Of a DNA stretch of 62,835 nt, positions 17,965 through 26,948 are shown piece after piece. Below the pieces are notes generated by a model, which was given only the letters and a program-made list of their open reading frames with translations, did no database searches and was not told the DNA's origin. The position numbers were made by a program, and so were the translations under genes. The number at the start of each line of letters is the position of its first letter. Position 1 is the stretch's first letter. Source of the stretch: Flavobacteriia bacterium (GTDB lineage: Bacteria; Bacteroidota; Bacteroidia; Flavobacteriales_D; Crocinitomicaceae); NCBI GenBank assembly GCA_947455255.1, contig CANGOA010000002.1, forward strand, positions 1 through 62,835. Reading direction: 5' to 3'.

Positions 17965-18720
17965 ATGTCCGATATATATTTAAGTATTAAAGGATCTGGA
18001 AAACCGGTATTATTTCTACATGGATTTTTAGAAACATCCACCATGTGGAAGTATTTAGATTTTACGGATAACGCAATACAATGTATCTATATAGACATCC
18101 CTGGGCATGGAAAATCACACGTGCCAAAAGAAACAGAAATTAGTATTGATTCAATAGCATCAATAATCATACAAAAGTTACTAAAAGAAGGAATAAACAC
18201 ATTTGATATTGTAGGGCATTCTATGGGAGGATATATTGCATTATCCATTGCCAAGCAAGTTGATTTTAAACCAAAAGTTGTATTATTAAATTCCAATTTT
18301 TGGGATGACACTTTAGAGAAGAAGAAAAATCGTGATCGTGTCATAAATATTATTTCAAGTAATAAAGATTTATTTATACAAGAAGCTATACCTGGATTAT
18401 TTGTAAAATCTAACGAAAATAAAGAAGCAATAAATCAGTTAATTAATGAAGCAAAAAATTTAACTGTAGAAGGAATAACATTTGCAAGTATTGCGATGCG
18501 TGATAGGCCAGATTTAACAAGTTTTGCTCAAACGATTTCGCATGAATTAGTTTGTATTCAAGGTGAAAAAGATTCTATAGTTACTGAATTTGATATGAAA
18601 ACAAAATGTGATAATAAAATCCCATTTATTACAATTCCAAATGCTGGTCATATGTCGCATATAGAGGCAAGTGATATTGTACAGAAAACGATAATTGATT
18701 TGATATTAGATAGATTATAA
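17965..18720 (+). CDS. alpha/beta hydrolase
   Basis: The 251-residue protein has the canonical fold signatures: oxyanion region FLHGFLETSTMW (17-28), nucleophile elbow VGHSMGG with S86, an acid in GEKDSIV, and the catalytic His in NAGHMSHIEA near the end. It is cytoplasmic, with no signal peptide. The ATG directly follows the pepP stop. Family members include esterases, C-C hydrolases and MenH-like enzymes; the substrate cannot be told here. The last 6 bases overlap the convergent gene. Confidence 0.88.
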   Translation: MSDIYLSIKGSGKPVLFLHGFLETSTMWKYLDFTDNAIQCIYIDIPGHGKSHVPKETEISIDSIASIIIQKLLKEGINTFDIVGHSMGGYIALSIAKQVDFKPKVVLLNSNFWDDTLEKKKNRDRVINIISSNKDLFIQEAIPGLFVKSNENKEAINQLINEAKNLTVEGITFASIAMRDRPDLTSFAQTISHELVCIQGEKDSIVTEFDMKTKCDNKIPFITIPNAGHMSHIEASDIVQKTIIDLILDRL

Positions 18721-19293
18721 ATCATCTTCAATGTCAATTAGACGTTGAAAATCTTGAATCAATAACGCAATTTCGCTCATTAATACTCCTTTTTGGCTAC
18801 CTTTATCAGGATTAGATTCTGCATACTCTCCGAGTAACACTTGAGCTTCCATAACAGATTTTTCAGAAAAAGGACCTTCCAAATTTTCAATAATTGTCAA
18901 ACATTCTAGAGTTACCATAAAATCTCCTTTGATAGCTAGATCAACAAAAACATCTAAATATTCCGTGTAATCTAGAGGAGAATTCCATAAAGTAGATAAA
19001 ATTAATTGTTGTAAAGTTTGTAAATCTTTTTCTCGAATTAAATCTATCATCACAATTCTTGCTTTCTGATCTTTCAAACAAGATAAAAACTCCAGAATTA
19101 AAGTGTTTTTTTCAGAGGGTCCTTTAGGATCTAATTGAGTTACAATTTGATTTAATATACTTGGTTCTCCAACAATTTTCAATCCTTCCAATGCAGATTT
19201 AATTTTACTAGGAATATTAGATTTTACATCAATTAATAGCGCATTAATTTTTGTTTGTTTGGTAGTTGATATTTTTTTTGTTTTCTCCTCCAT
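18715..19293 (-). CDS. HEAT-repeat-like hypothetical protein
   Basis: This 192-residue, mostly helical protein begins with a Lys/Thr-rich tail and then shows helix-turn-helix units about 35-40 residues long (IKSALEGLKIVGEPSIL, ARIVMIDLIREKDLQ, MVTLECLTIIENLEG), like HEAT repeats. The C-terminus is acidic. It has no signal peptide and is probably a cytoplasmic scaffold. A TAAATTTG box on the minus strand (19310-19317) could be its -7 element. No function can be assigned. Confidence 0.65.
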   Translation of the reverse strand: MEEKTKKISTTKQTKINALLIDVKSNIPSKIKSALEGLKIVGEPSILNQIVTQLDPKGPSEKNTLILEFLSCLKDQKARIVMIDLIREKDLQTLQQLILSTLWNSPLDYTEYLDVFVDLAIKGDFMVTLECLTIIENLEGPFSEKSVMEAQVLLGEYAESNPDKGSQKGVLMSEIALLIQDFQRLIDIEDDL

Positions 19294-19407
19294 ACTATTT
19301 GATTTTGAACAAATTTACAAAATAACGAATGAAAGTTCATTTCAAAAATTAGTTTAACTGAAACTTTAATAGTAAAAAGACGTATATATTCGAAAAAGTA
19401 GATTATA

Positions 19408-19854
19408 ATGGCAGTAATACGTACACCAAAAAAAATAATTTTATCGAGTTTAAATACCGAAAAAATTATTTCATTTACTCTAATTGGAATTTTTTGTTTT
19501 TTACTTATAATAAGTGCATTCTTGTATAATTTTATAGGTATGAGTTGGGAGAATTTATTCATTCATTGTATGATGATTTGTGTCTTTATTTTATTCTTTT
19601 TTTCATTAAATAAAATAAGTCAAGTAAGCATAATAGGAGATTGTGTCATCGTGAAAAAATCAAACTCTAGTCGAATAGTAACCCCAATAAAAGCAATCAA
19701 AAAAGTACGACATATACCAATATTTAAATTTCAGTTGTATTCTTTAGAATTTAGATTAGATGGACATAATCAAAAAGTTCGATTCCTTAGTACACTAGAT
19801 AAAATATCTGACATTCAGTTACTAACTACTCACAAACGTTCACAAGCTGTCTAA
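19408..19854 (+). CDS. hypothetical two-helix membrane protein
   Basis: The 148-residue protein has two strong hydrophobic segments (about 21-42 and 51-70), followed by a beta-rich soluble part of about 75 residues (VSIIGDCVIVKKSNSSRIV, LEFRLDGHNQKVRF). That layout resembles small bacterial membrane proteins with a PH-like tail, but the match is only by eye. It is convergent with the TerC gene, one base apart. Confidence 0.6.
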   Translation: MAVIRTPKKIILSSLNTEKIISFTLIGIFCFLLIISAFLYNFIGMSWENLFIHCMMICVFILFFFSLNKISQVSIIGDCVIVKKSNSSRIVTPIKAIKKVRHIPIFKFQLYSLEFRLDGHNQKVRFLSTLDKISDIQLLTTHKRSQAV

Positions 19855-19855
19855 T

Positions 19856-20605
19856 TTATTTTCTTTTCACAAATGAAAATACTATTGGAACAATAAAAAT
19901 TCCAATAGTCAATAATGAAACAAACATGTCTGCAGTTTCACTTTTCATAAAAATAGAAAGAGATTGTGTTGGAAAAAAATGTTCGTAAATAGAGAATGAT
20001 AATTTCAGACCTAAAATTGCGATCACTAAAAAGGCAGATGATTCCAGGAAAGGGAATTTCTCCATCAAATTGACAAACCACTGAGCAACAAATCTCATTG
20101 CTAGAATACCAATAAAAACTCCGATACAAATTAAAATAGTATTTGGCGTATAAGCTACAGCGGCAAACACATTATCTATTGAAAAGGCCATATCCATTAA
20201 CTCTACTAATGCAATAGTAGCCCAAAAATTACCAAAATATCCAACTGTTTTTCTGTATAACCAATTAGCATTTTTATCTACTGATTCTTCATTATTTGGA
20301 GGAAGTTGTTTTTTCTTCCACCAGTCAAAAACCAAGTATAATAAATAAAGTCCGCCAATTGGTTTTAACCACCAAATTTTAATTAAAATAGAAGCAAATA
20401 ATAATGCTAAACCTCTAAATAAATACGCTCCTAAAATACCATATTTCAATGCTTTTTTACGTTGATTATCAGGCAAATCAAGTACCATAGTAGCTAGAAC
20501 AGCAGCATTATCAATAGATAATAGACTTTCAATCAACACTAAATTGCCAATTATAATTAATGATTGAGTGGGGTTATCAAAGATTTGTTGAACTAAAACG
20601 TGCAT
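19856..20605 (-). CDS. TerC family integral membrane protein
   Basis: The 249-residue protein has about seven transmembrane segments and the two acidic family motifs ESLLSIDNAAVLA (27-39) and MDMAFSIDNVFA. TerC/Alx proteins are linked to metal ion (manganese, calcium) handling and tellurite resistance, possibly loading metals onto exported proteins. No ter operon partners are near, so this is probably a housekeeping member. The ion is not inferable. Confidence 0.88.
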   Translation of the reverse strand: MHVLVQQIFDNPTQSLIIIGNLVLIESLLSIDNAAVLATMVLDLPDNQRKKALKYGILGAYLFRGLALLFASILIKIWWLKPIGGLYLLYLVFDWWKKKQLPPNNEESVDKNANWLYRKTVGYFGNFWATIALVELMDMAFSIDNVFAAVAYTPNTILICIGVFIGILAMRFVAQWFVNLMEKFPFLESSAFLVIAILGLKLSFSIYEHFFPTQSLSIFMKSETADMFVSLLTIGIFIVPIVFSFVKRK

Positions 20606-20633
20606 AAAAATATATTTGGGACAAAGTTAAACT

Positions 20634-20661
20634 AAAAATGCCCATCAAGGATGAGCATTTT
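20634..20661 (-). terminator. terminator of the TPR/urea-transporter operon
   Basis: On the minus strand the stem AAAATGCTCATC / GATGGGCATTTT has a 3-base loop, one G-U pair and a T-run. It lies 20 bases after the stop of the last TPR gene. Confidence 0.75.
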
Positions 20662-20680
20662 AATTCAAAAAAAGAAAAAA

Positions 20681-21301
20681 TTATTTTGTTTTAAGAATTG
20701 TATCATATTTTTTCTCATCCGGGCTTAAAAGCAAAGCCTTTTTAAAATATGTCACAGCTTCATCTTTATTCCCTAAATTAAATTTAATCCAACCAGCTAA
20801 ATTTACACCATCGAAATTAAAAGGATAACAATTAATATAAGTAGTGATGAAAGGTAATGACGCTTTATAATCAGCTCTATTATAATAGATCAAAGCTAAG
20901 TTGTAATTAGCAACAGCATGTGTCGGATCAATTGCTAAAACAGCTTTATATTGTTCTATCACTAAATCCCATTTTTCTTGTGAAGCGAGTGTATATATAT
21001 ATCCCATTCTAGCCTCTAAACTTTTCGGGGATAGTTCAACTGCTTTTTTATAACGTAAAGCAGCGTCATTAAATTTAGCGTTGCAATAATACAGCCATGC
21101 TAAACGAACATTAATTTCATAGGTGTTCAAATTTGCATATGGTGTCAAAACCTCAATTGCCTTGGCATATTTTAGGTTATATTCTTCTATGTAACTTTGT
21201 TTAAATGCATTTCTCATTTCAATTTCATTTTGTGAAAATGAGAAAATCGTCATTAAAATAAACAAACCTAGAGTTGCAATTTTTTTCATTTCATTTTTCA
21301 T
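20681..21301 (-). CDS. exported TPR-repeat protein (paralogue B)
   Basis: This 206-residue protein has a signal peptide (KKIATLGLFILMTIFSFSQ) and about four tetratricopeptide repeats, for example AVANYNLALIYYNRADYKAS and GWIKFNLGNKDEAVTYFKK. It is probably periplasmic or surface-exposed and scaffolds a protein complex. It is a clear tandem paralogue of the next gene upstream, with the same length and repeat order. It is the last gene before a terminator, so it belongs to the PqqD/ATP-grasp operon. The second ATG (21289) is an equally good start. Confidence 0.82.
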   Translation of the reverse strand: MKNEMKKIATLGLFILMTIFSFSQNEIEMRNAFKQSYIEEYNLKYAKAIEVLTPYANLNTYEINVRLAWLYYCNAKFNDAALRYKKAVELSPKSLEARMGYIYTLASQEKWDLVIEQYKAVLAIDPTHAVANYNLALIYYNRADYKASLPFITTYINCYPFNFDGVNLAGWIKFNLGNKDEAVTYFKKALLLSPDEKKYDTILKTK

Positions 21302-21329
21302 AATTTTGATTTTTATTAATTTACATTAT

Positions 21330-21950
21330 TTATTTTATTCCCAACACTTTATTAAAACTTGTATCGTAAGGGTTTACCATTAAAGCCTTTTTGAAAAAAA
21401 CGTATGCTTCTTCTTTTTTCCCAACACTATATTTAACCCAGCCAGCTAAACTATTTCCATCATAATCAAATGGATAAAGATTTACATATTTTTGCAAATA
21501 TTTCCATGAATTTCCATAATCACCACGATTGTAATAAATTAATGACAGACGATAGTTGGCAGTTGCGTTATACACATCAATCTTTATGATTGCCAAATAA
21601 TTATCTACGACTTGGTCCCATTTTTCTAATGCACCTAATGGATAAACAATACCAAGTTTTGCCTCAATACTAAGTGGCATTTTAGCAATTGCTTTTTTAT
21701 AATAAATAATGGATTCAGTATACTTTCCTGCTTTATAGCTTAACCAACCTAAACGTAAATTTAATTCATAGGAGGTAGGTTCATATACACCCATCAAATC
21801 CTCCATTGCTTTTTGATATTTCAACTGATATTCAGAATCATAACTTTTTTTCAAAGCATCACGCACAGCATTGTCGGATTGAGAAAAAGTGAAACTTGAG
21901 CAAACTATTAGGAACAATAGTACCCAAGATTTTTTACTTAAAATTTCCAT
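21330..21950 (-). CDS. exported TPR-repeat protein (paralogue A)
   Basis: The 206-residue product has a signal peptide ending near FTFSQ and about four TPR units (NLRLGWLSYKAGKYTESIIY, ANYRLSLIYYNRGDYGNS, GWVKYSVGKKEEAYVFFKK). Its residues line up along the whole length with the following gene, so the pair arose by duplication. The start overlaps the end of the TPR/barrel gene by 13 bases, which suggests coupled translation. Its partners are unknown. Being in the operon suggests it works with the barrel protein. Confidence 0.82.
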   Translation of the reverse strand: MEILSKKSWVLLFLIVCSSFTFSQSDNAVRDALKKSYDSEYQLKYQKAMEDLMGVYEPTSYELNLRLGWLSYKAGKYTESIIYYKKAIAKMPLSIEAKLGIVYPLGALEKWDQVVDNYLAIIKIDVYNATANYRLSLIYYNRGDYGNSWKYLQKYVNLYPFDYDGNSLAGWVKYSVGKKEEAYVFFKKALMVNPYDTSFNKVLGIK

Positions 21951-23341
21951 ACTAGATTTAAGATTAATGAATGATTTAAATAATTATCTGTATAAGTCAT
22001 GAAAGTAGATTTCTTTGTACTATAATAACGATCATAGCTTGATTCTCTTTTCAATACGTCATAACGAAGACCAAAATTAAGTTTTTGCGATAAATAATAA
22101 GTAAGATTCAAACCTGATTTCATCGTGATTATGTCCGAAATATTATATACTACATAAGCATTTCCTTCAGTAAAGTATTTAAGATTTCCTCCATAAAAAT
22201 AGGTCTCATACCACAGTTTTTCTGTCAACTTCCCTCCTATTTTCGCGAAATAAACAGTTCTAGTATTTGATCGATCTTTCGACAAACCTAACCCTGCACT
22301 TATATTAAGATTAAAATTACCGAAAGGCAAATAATTAAGTTGTGAGGAATATTGGGTGATTGAAATTGCATCAATATAATTATATCCTAAGCTAATGGTA
22401 GGAATAATTTTACCAAAATTTTTAGACAGACTTATGTTTGTTACAAAATTCCCTTTAAAAACCTTATAGTCCGCATAACTATAATTAAAAGTAGTTGAAT
22501 CATAACTCGCTTTCATTTTAGTTTGAGAATAATACATGTATTGTCCACCAACTTGAAGGTTGAAATTTTTAGGAAGTGTAATTGATAAACCTGTATATGC
22601 TTGGTATTGTGATAAAGTATATGATTTAGCAACATCATTAATCGATGGTGTTAGAGCTAAATTAATTGCATCCCAAACATAGGTTTTAGTATAAATATGT
22701 TGTTCACGATTATTCTGAACTAATGATAGACCTGAATACGCCTTGATACGTTTAGAGATTGGATAACTAAACCCAAATTGATAATACAGAATCGATTTCA
22801 TGCGATCAGATTCAGCATAAATACCATTTCCATGAAGGGAGGTGTCTTTTGTGTCTTTCGCTAGAAAAACCGAACTGTCTTGTTTATTCGAATAATTTGT
22901 AAACTGATAGCCCGATTCAAAAATAAATGATTTTTGAAACTTAATTTGTTTCATATAGAATTCTTGATAGCTAAATGGCATTTTAGCAATTATTAGCTTA
23001 GCATCTTCTATATTCTCCATATACAAATATGAATAAAATAAAAACTCCTTTGTATACATATCAGAGGGATAATACTCAAGTGCTTTACGAAGATGAATCG
23101 AAGCCATATAAAACTCATTTTTATTAAAATAAGAAACACCTGTTCTAACACGTAGGAAGTAAGAATCTATTCCTTCTGACAATGCTTTATGGGTTAATTC
23201 TACTAACTCTTTGTGCTTAACTTTAGTAAAATAAACATAGGATGCACTATCTACAAAAGACTCTTTAAGTTTAATATTTTTTTGGGACCAAGTAACAATG
23301 GATACCAAGCTAAGAAATATTAATAAATGTAATTTTCGCAT
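21938..23341 (-). CDS. TPR plus outer-membrane beta-barrel protein (YaiO-like layout)
   Basis: The 467-residue protein has a signal peptide (LLIFLSLVSIVTWSQ), an N-terminal helical TPR-like part at about 25-150 (SYFNKNEFYMASIHLRKAL), then a barrel of alternating strands rich in Tyr and Ser that ends in LILNLVWKF with a C-terminal aromatic. This TPR-then-barrel layout is like the YaiO group. It overlaps the urea-transporter/M23 gene by 22 bases. It could be the outer-membrane component of the operon's export or surface machinery; that role is inferred from context only. Confidence 0.8.
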   Translation of the reverse strand: MRKLHLLIFLSLVSIVTWSQKNIKLKESFVDSASYVYFTKVKHKELVELTHKALSEGIDSYFLRVRTGVSYFNKNEFYMASIHLRKALEYYPSDMYTKEFLFYSYLYMENIEDAKLIIAKMPFSYQEFYMKQIKFQKSFIFESGYQFTNYSNKQDSSVFLAKDTKDTSLHGNGIYAESDRMKSILYYQFGFSYPISKRIKAYSGLSLVQNNREQHIYTKTYVWDAINLALTPSINDVAKSYTLSQYQAYTGLSITLPKNFNLQVGGQYMYYSQTKMKASYDSTTFNYSYADYKVFKGNFVTNISLSKNFGKIIPTISLGYNYIDAISITQYSSQLNYLPFGNFNLNISAGLGLSKDRSNTRTVYFAKIGGKLTEKLWYETYFYGGNLKYFTEGNAYVVYNISDIITMKSGLNLTYYLSQKLNFGLRYDVLKRESSYDRYYSTKKSTFMTYTDNYLNHSLILNLVWKF

Positions 23342-25551
23342 ATAGCAACAATTTTAGTTTTTGAAGTTGTAATTATAAATTCATTGATTTTATTCACTCT
23401 TAAATTTGTACTATACTGAAACGCTTTCGATTTAAAACCTAATACTCTAATTTCTGCAGAAGATTCTAAAATAATTTCAGAAGTAATATTTATATCGTCA
23501 ATAAATACATATTTCATTGTAAAATTTGCACTTACAAAACGATAAAATGGCGCGAAAAAATCTTGTATAAAGTTTAAAAACTTTATAGAAATAGTAGCAA
23601 TTGGGTAATTTTCGATTATGATTAAATCTTGATAATATCCCAGTGCTAATTTATAATTCGCTAAATAAAAATGATATAACAAAGACTTTTTAGATCCGTA
23701 GAAGCTTGTGAATACAATCATATTTCCATCATTATAAAAATATGCTACTGCTTTCGTGTCGTGGCAAAAAATATAGGAAGCATTGATACTATCTGTGAAA
23801 ACTTCCCAATTTTGTGTTTTCAACTCTTTACCTTCCTCTTTAATTTTCCAATTTAATTTAGCTCCAGGAATTAGTTCATAAGCTGACTTTAACAAAGGAT
23901 TTACTTCAATACCTTGAATTAATTCACCTTCTATTGGTTTAGAAAATGTATGAAGGCTAAATTTTTTATTTTCACGTTTTATGTAATATGCAAGAGGAAA
24001 ATCTAAAGTTTTAGCACCAATAAAAGGGGATTCCTGTAACTGGAAATGAATGTGAGGCTCAGGAGACCGTCCAGAATTTCCACAATAAGCTATAATCTCC
24101 CCTTTTTTAACAAAATCCCCAACTCCATATTTCAATGAACCCATTTTAAGATGACTTACTTGACTATATAATCCATCTGCATGATAAATCACCATCGAAT
24201 TACCCCAGTTTTGAAGTGTATTTACTCCTTTAACATCATTATCTTCGACATTATCCACTATTGCTGAAACATAACCATCTGCACAAGCTACAACAGGTTT
24301 ATTAAAGCAATAAAAATCATCTACAGTTTGACCTGGATTTTGGTAGGATTTCATTTCATTATCCAAAATAATAAAATCAAATGCCTTGCTCCATTCTCCT
24401 AAATGTGTAATTTTTCCATCATGAGCTTGTGAGACCATCCATTCACCCCAAAAAGGTAAATGAATTGGAAAAAAGTTAAACAAACGCAATCTATGATTAG
24501 AGTTAAGAAAATTATATAAGTTTTTTTCTGGACTAAATTCCTGGTGGTAAACTCTATGAATATACTTAAATGAAACTCGATAATTTAGCACATACAAAAA
24601 TAAAATAGTTAGTAACGTAAATGGTAAAGAATAAGGCGCCAACCCAACCATGTATAATATTTTGTTTAAACCAAATAAAATAATAATTAATAAAGGAGTA
24701 AGTACAACAGTGATTAAGTAACTAGCAAAACATGGAACCAAATAAATCCCACCTATTGCAATTGCTAAAAAAATGAAATTTAGACCAATAAACTTCTCAT
24801 AAAAATCTGCTACATCACCTCCTAAAATTGGGTAGAAAAAATAGGCCGTTACAAATCCTAAGATCGATAAACTAAAAGCAATACGTGAATAAATCAATAA
24901 ACCCAAGGCAATTAGTAGTCCTGAAAGAACATTAGATTGAAAAAATAAAGATGATAACGACTTTAAATAGACATTTACCATTTTAGGGAATTGAAGAAAA
25001 TTCTGTTCCAATTGATCTATGATTTCCATCCAGTGTGCCAAGTTAAAACCAGAAGCTTTTTGTTTTTCATTCAAGGAATAGATAAGTTCAGGATGAACCT
25101 GCATTGTGTGCATTGACGGAAACGCACTAAAAACAAGCCAAATAGATATTAAAAATGGAAAACTTAAAGTTGGTAAATTATATTTATGTAATATACCATG
25201 TACCAAAAACGAAATCAAAGTAGAGAAAATTCCTACACAAATAATGACTAATAATACCGTTTGGTTAAACGAATAAAAATGAGCAATTCCACTAGCTACC
25301 AACATTGCATCATATCCGTGATATCCTTTTCGAATAAAATCTTTATTCAATCCTATAATACGGGAAAAAACATTTGCAGAAATAACACCTATTAATCCAC
25401 AAATACCAGCTAAAGGATCTATAAAAGATGCCAATAAAAGTAACAGACCAAAAAGTACATTATTTGAAAAGAAAACTACTGCATAACTATTGACAATAGT
25501 GTCGAAGCTATACAGTAATCCTTTTTTAGCTATAGAAAGCCATTTATTCAT
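23320..25551 (-). CDS. urea-transporter-like channel fused to an M23 peptidase domain
   Basis: Residues 1 to about 330 are a multi-span membrane domain with two related halves, like the SLC14 urea transporters. Visible urea-transporter-like features are NLPTLSFPFLIS, GLNFIFLAIAIGG and YSLPFTLL. Residues about 370-500 are an M23/LytM fold: HLGEWSKAFDF, PVVACADGYVSAIVD, NWGNSMVIYHADGLYSQVSHL, VKKGEIIAYCGNSGRSPEPHIHFQL. HIHF is the usual second metal motif. The first motif (HxxxD) is less clear, so catalytic status is uncertain. A beta-rich tail of about 240 residues follows. The gene lies 9 bases after the decarboxylase. I infer a small-amide channel tied to cell-wall or peptide trimming. Confidence 0.82.
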   Translation of the reverse strand: MNKWLSIAKKGLLYSFDTIVNSYAVVFFSNNVLFGLLLLLASFIDPLAGICGLIGVISANVFSRIIGLNKDFIRKGYHGYDAMLVASGIAHFYSFNQTVLLVIICVGIFSTLISFLVHGILHKYNLPTLSFPFLISIWLVFSAFPSMHTMQVHPELIYSLNEKQKASGFNLAHWMEIIDQLEQNFLQFPKMVNVYLKSLSSLFFQSNVLSGLLIALGLLIYSRIAFSLSILGFVTAYFFYPILGGDVADFYEKFIGLNFIFLAIAIGGIYLVPCFASYLITVVLTPLLIIILFGLNKILYMVGLAPYSLPFTLLTILFLYVLNYRVSFKYIHRVYHQEFSPEKNLYNFLNSNHRLRLFNFFPIHLPFWGEWMVSQAHDGKITHLGEWSKAFDFIILDNEMKSYQNPGQTVDDFYCFNKPVVACADGYVSAIVDNVEDNDVKGVNTLQNWGNSMVIYHADGLYSQVSHLKMGSLKYGVGDFVKKGEIIAYCGNSGRSPEPHIHFQLQESPFIGAKTLDFPLAYYIKRENKKFSLHTFSKPIEGELIQGIEVNPLLKSAYELIPGAKLNWKIKEEGKELKTQNWEVFTDSINASYIFCHDTKAVAYFYNDGNMIVFTSFYGSKKSLLYHFYLANYKLALGYYQDLIIIENYPIATISIKFLNFIQDFFAPFYRFVSANFTMKYVFIDDINITSEIILESSAEIRVLGFKSKAFQYSTNLRVNKINEFIITTSKTKIVAICENYIY

Positions 25552-25560
25552 CCTTCAAAA

Positions 25561-26925
25561 TTACAAATTAAACGTTTTCAAATGATCTGGCATTCTTTCT
25601 GGCTCAGTAATTGTTTTAACTGTTTCGTTTTCTCGAATAATATGAGAATTTCCATTTGTATCAATCAAAGTTACTTTTGGTCTCATAGCAATAAATTGCA
25701 TCCATTGTGTCATGTTGTATGCACCTACTTTATGAACTACCACATGGTCTCCTCTATTTAATGCAGGTAGAGTTACACTAGACCTTACAACATCAATATT
25801 CATACATAACGGACCATAGATTACCATATCTTCTGTATGTGAAGAAAACTCTTGTGCAGGTGTAATTTTGTGTTCGTACCAGAATGCCGTGAATAATATG
25901 TTAACTCCAAAATCCATAATTGTTGCTCTTCTACCGTCAGATAATCGCTTGTTTGCAATTACACTTCCTAATAGGTAACCAGCATCATCAATCATTGCAC
26001 GACCTGTCTCTAAAATTAATAATGGTAAATCTTCTTTTTTGTATCCGTAATTTAAGATAGTATTTGTGATTACCTCAGCGAACTCATCAATGGATGGAAT
26101 CATATCTGGTCCAGGTAAATAAGCACCTCTAAGAGTATTTGCTGATGGAAAACCTCCTCCTAAATCTAAATATTGAATCGTTTTGTTAAATACATACTTG
26201 ATATTAACAGCTAAATCAGAAAGTTTAGAAGCAGCTACTGCATAAGCATTTGGATCTAACATAAAAGTTCCAATATGACAGTGAAGACCAACCATTTCTA
26301 GGTATTCAGAAGCCATTATTTTATTAATTGCATTCCAAGCTTGACCAGACTCATAATTGAATCCAAAACGATCCCACATTGGGTATACACCAGTATCCAT
26401 GTTTACACGAATTGCAACTTTTGCTGTTTTTTTCAATTCTTGCGTCAATTCAATTAAATCGTATAATTCATCAAAATGATCAACGTGGATATATGAATTA
26501 TTTTCAAGTGCAACTTTTAAATCTGCTTTTGTTTTTTCAGGACCATTAAAAATGATTTTATTTCCAGGAACGCCGTTTTCAATCGCTTTTGTATATTCAA
26601 AAATAGATACAACTTCAGCCCAAGAACCTTCTTGGTGAAATACGTTACACACTGCATCGATGTAATTTGTTTTGTAACTCCAAGCGAATTGTACTTTTGG
26701 ATAACGCGTTTTAAAAGCACGTACCGCGTTTTGGTAAGTTTTACGAATAGTTCTTTCAGAGATAACGAAACATGGAGATCCATACTTGTTAATTAATTCT
26801 TTTACAGAAACACCATCGATGTGTGTAAAAGGAGCATATTCCGTTCTTGTGCCGAATTTATTCATTAATCCTGTATTCATTTTACGGATAGCAGGACGTT
26901 CGTATTTTAATTTTTCAGTTTTCAT
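25561..26925 (-). CDS. fold-type III PLP-dependent decarboxylase
   Basis: This 454-residue enzyme is of the alanine-racemase/DAP-ornithine decarboxylase fold. The PLP lysine is K85 in AWSYKTNY. Other family signatures are HCHIGT (215-220), YLDLGGGFP (252-260, phosphate-binding Gly-rich loop), LETGRAM (305-311) and YGPLCMNIDVV with C374, the active-site Cys from the second subunit. It differs from LysA by a longer N-terminus and by its context, and no lysine pathway genes are near. Likely substrates are amino acids or diamino acids, giving an amine. It lies 23 bases downstream of the ATP-grasp gene in the same operon. Confidence 0.88.
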   Translation of the reverse strand: MKTEKLKYERPAIRKMNTGLMNKFGTRTEYAPFTHIDGVSVKELINKYGSPCFVISERTIRKTYQNAVRAFKTRYPKVQFAWSYKTNYIDAVCNVFHQEGSWAEVVSIFEYTKAIENGVPGNKIIFNGPEKTKADLKVALENNSYIHVDHFDELYDLIELTQELKKTAKVAIRVNMDTGVYPMWDRFGFNYESGQAWNAINKIMASEYLEMVGLHCHIGTFMLDPNAYAVAASKLSDLAVNIKYVFNKTIQYLDLGGGFPSANTLRGAYLPGPDMIPSIDEFAEVITNTILNYGYKKEDLPLLILETGRAMIDDAGYLLGSVIANKRLSDGRRATIMDFGVNILFTAFWYEHKITPAQEFSSHTEDMVIYGPLCMNIDVVRSSVTLPALNRGDHVVVHKVGAYNMTQWMQFIAMRPKVTLIDTNGNSHIIRENETVKTITEPERMPDHLKTFNL

Positions 26926-26948
26926 TTTGTTTCGTATTAAATAGTTAT

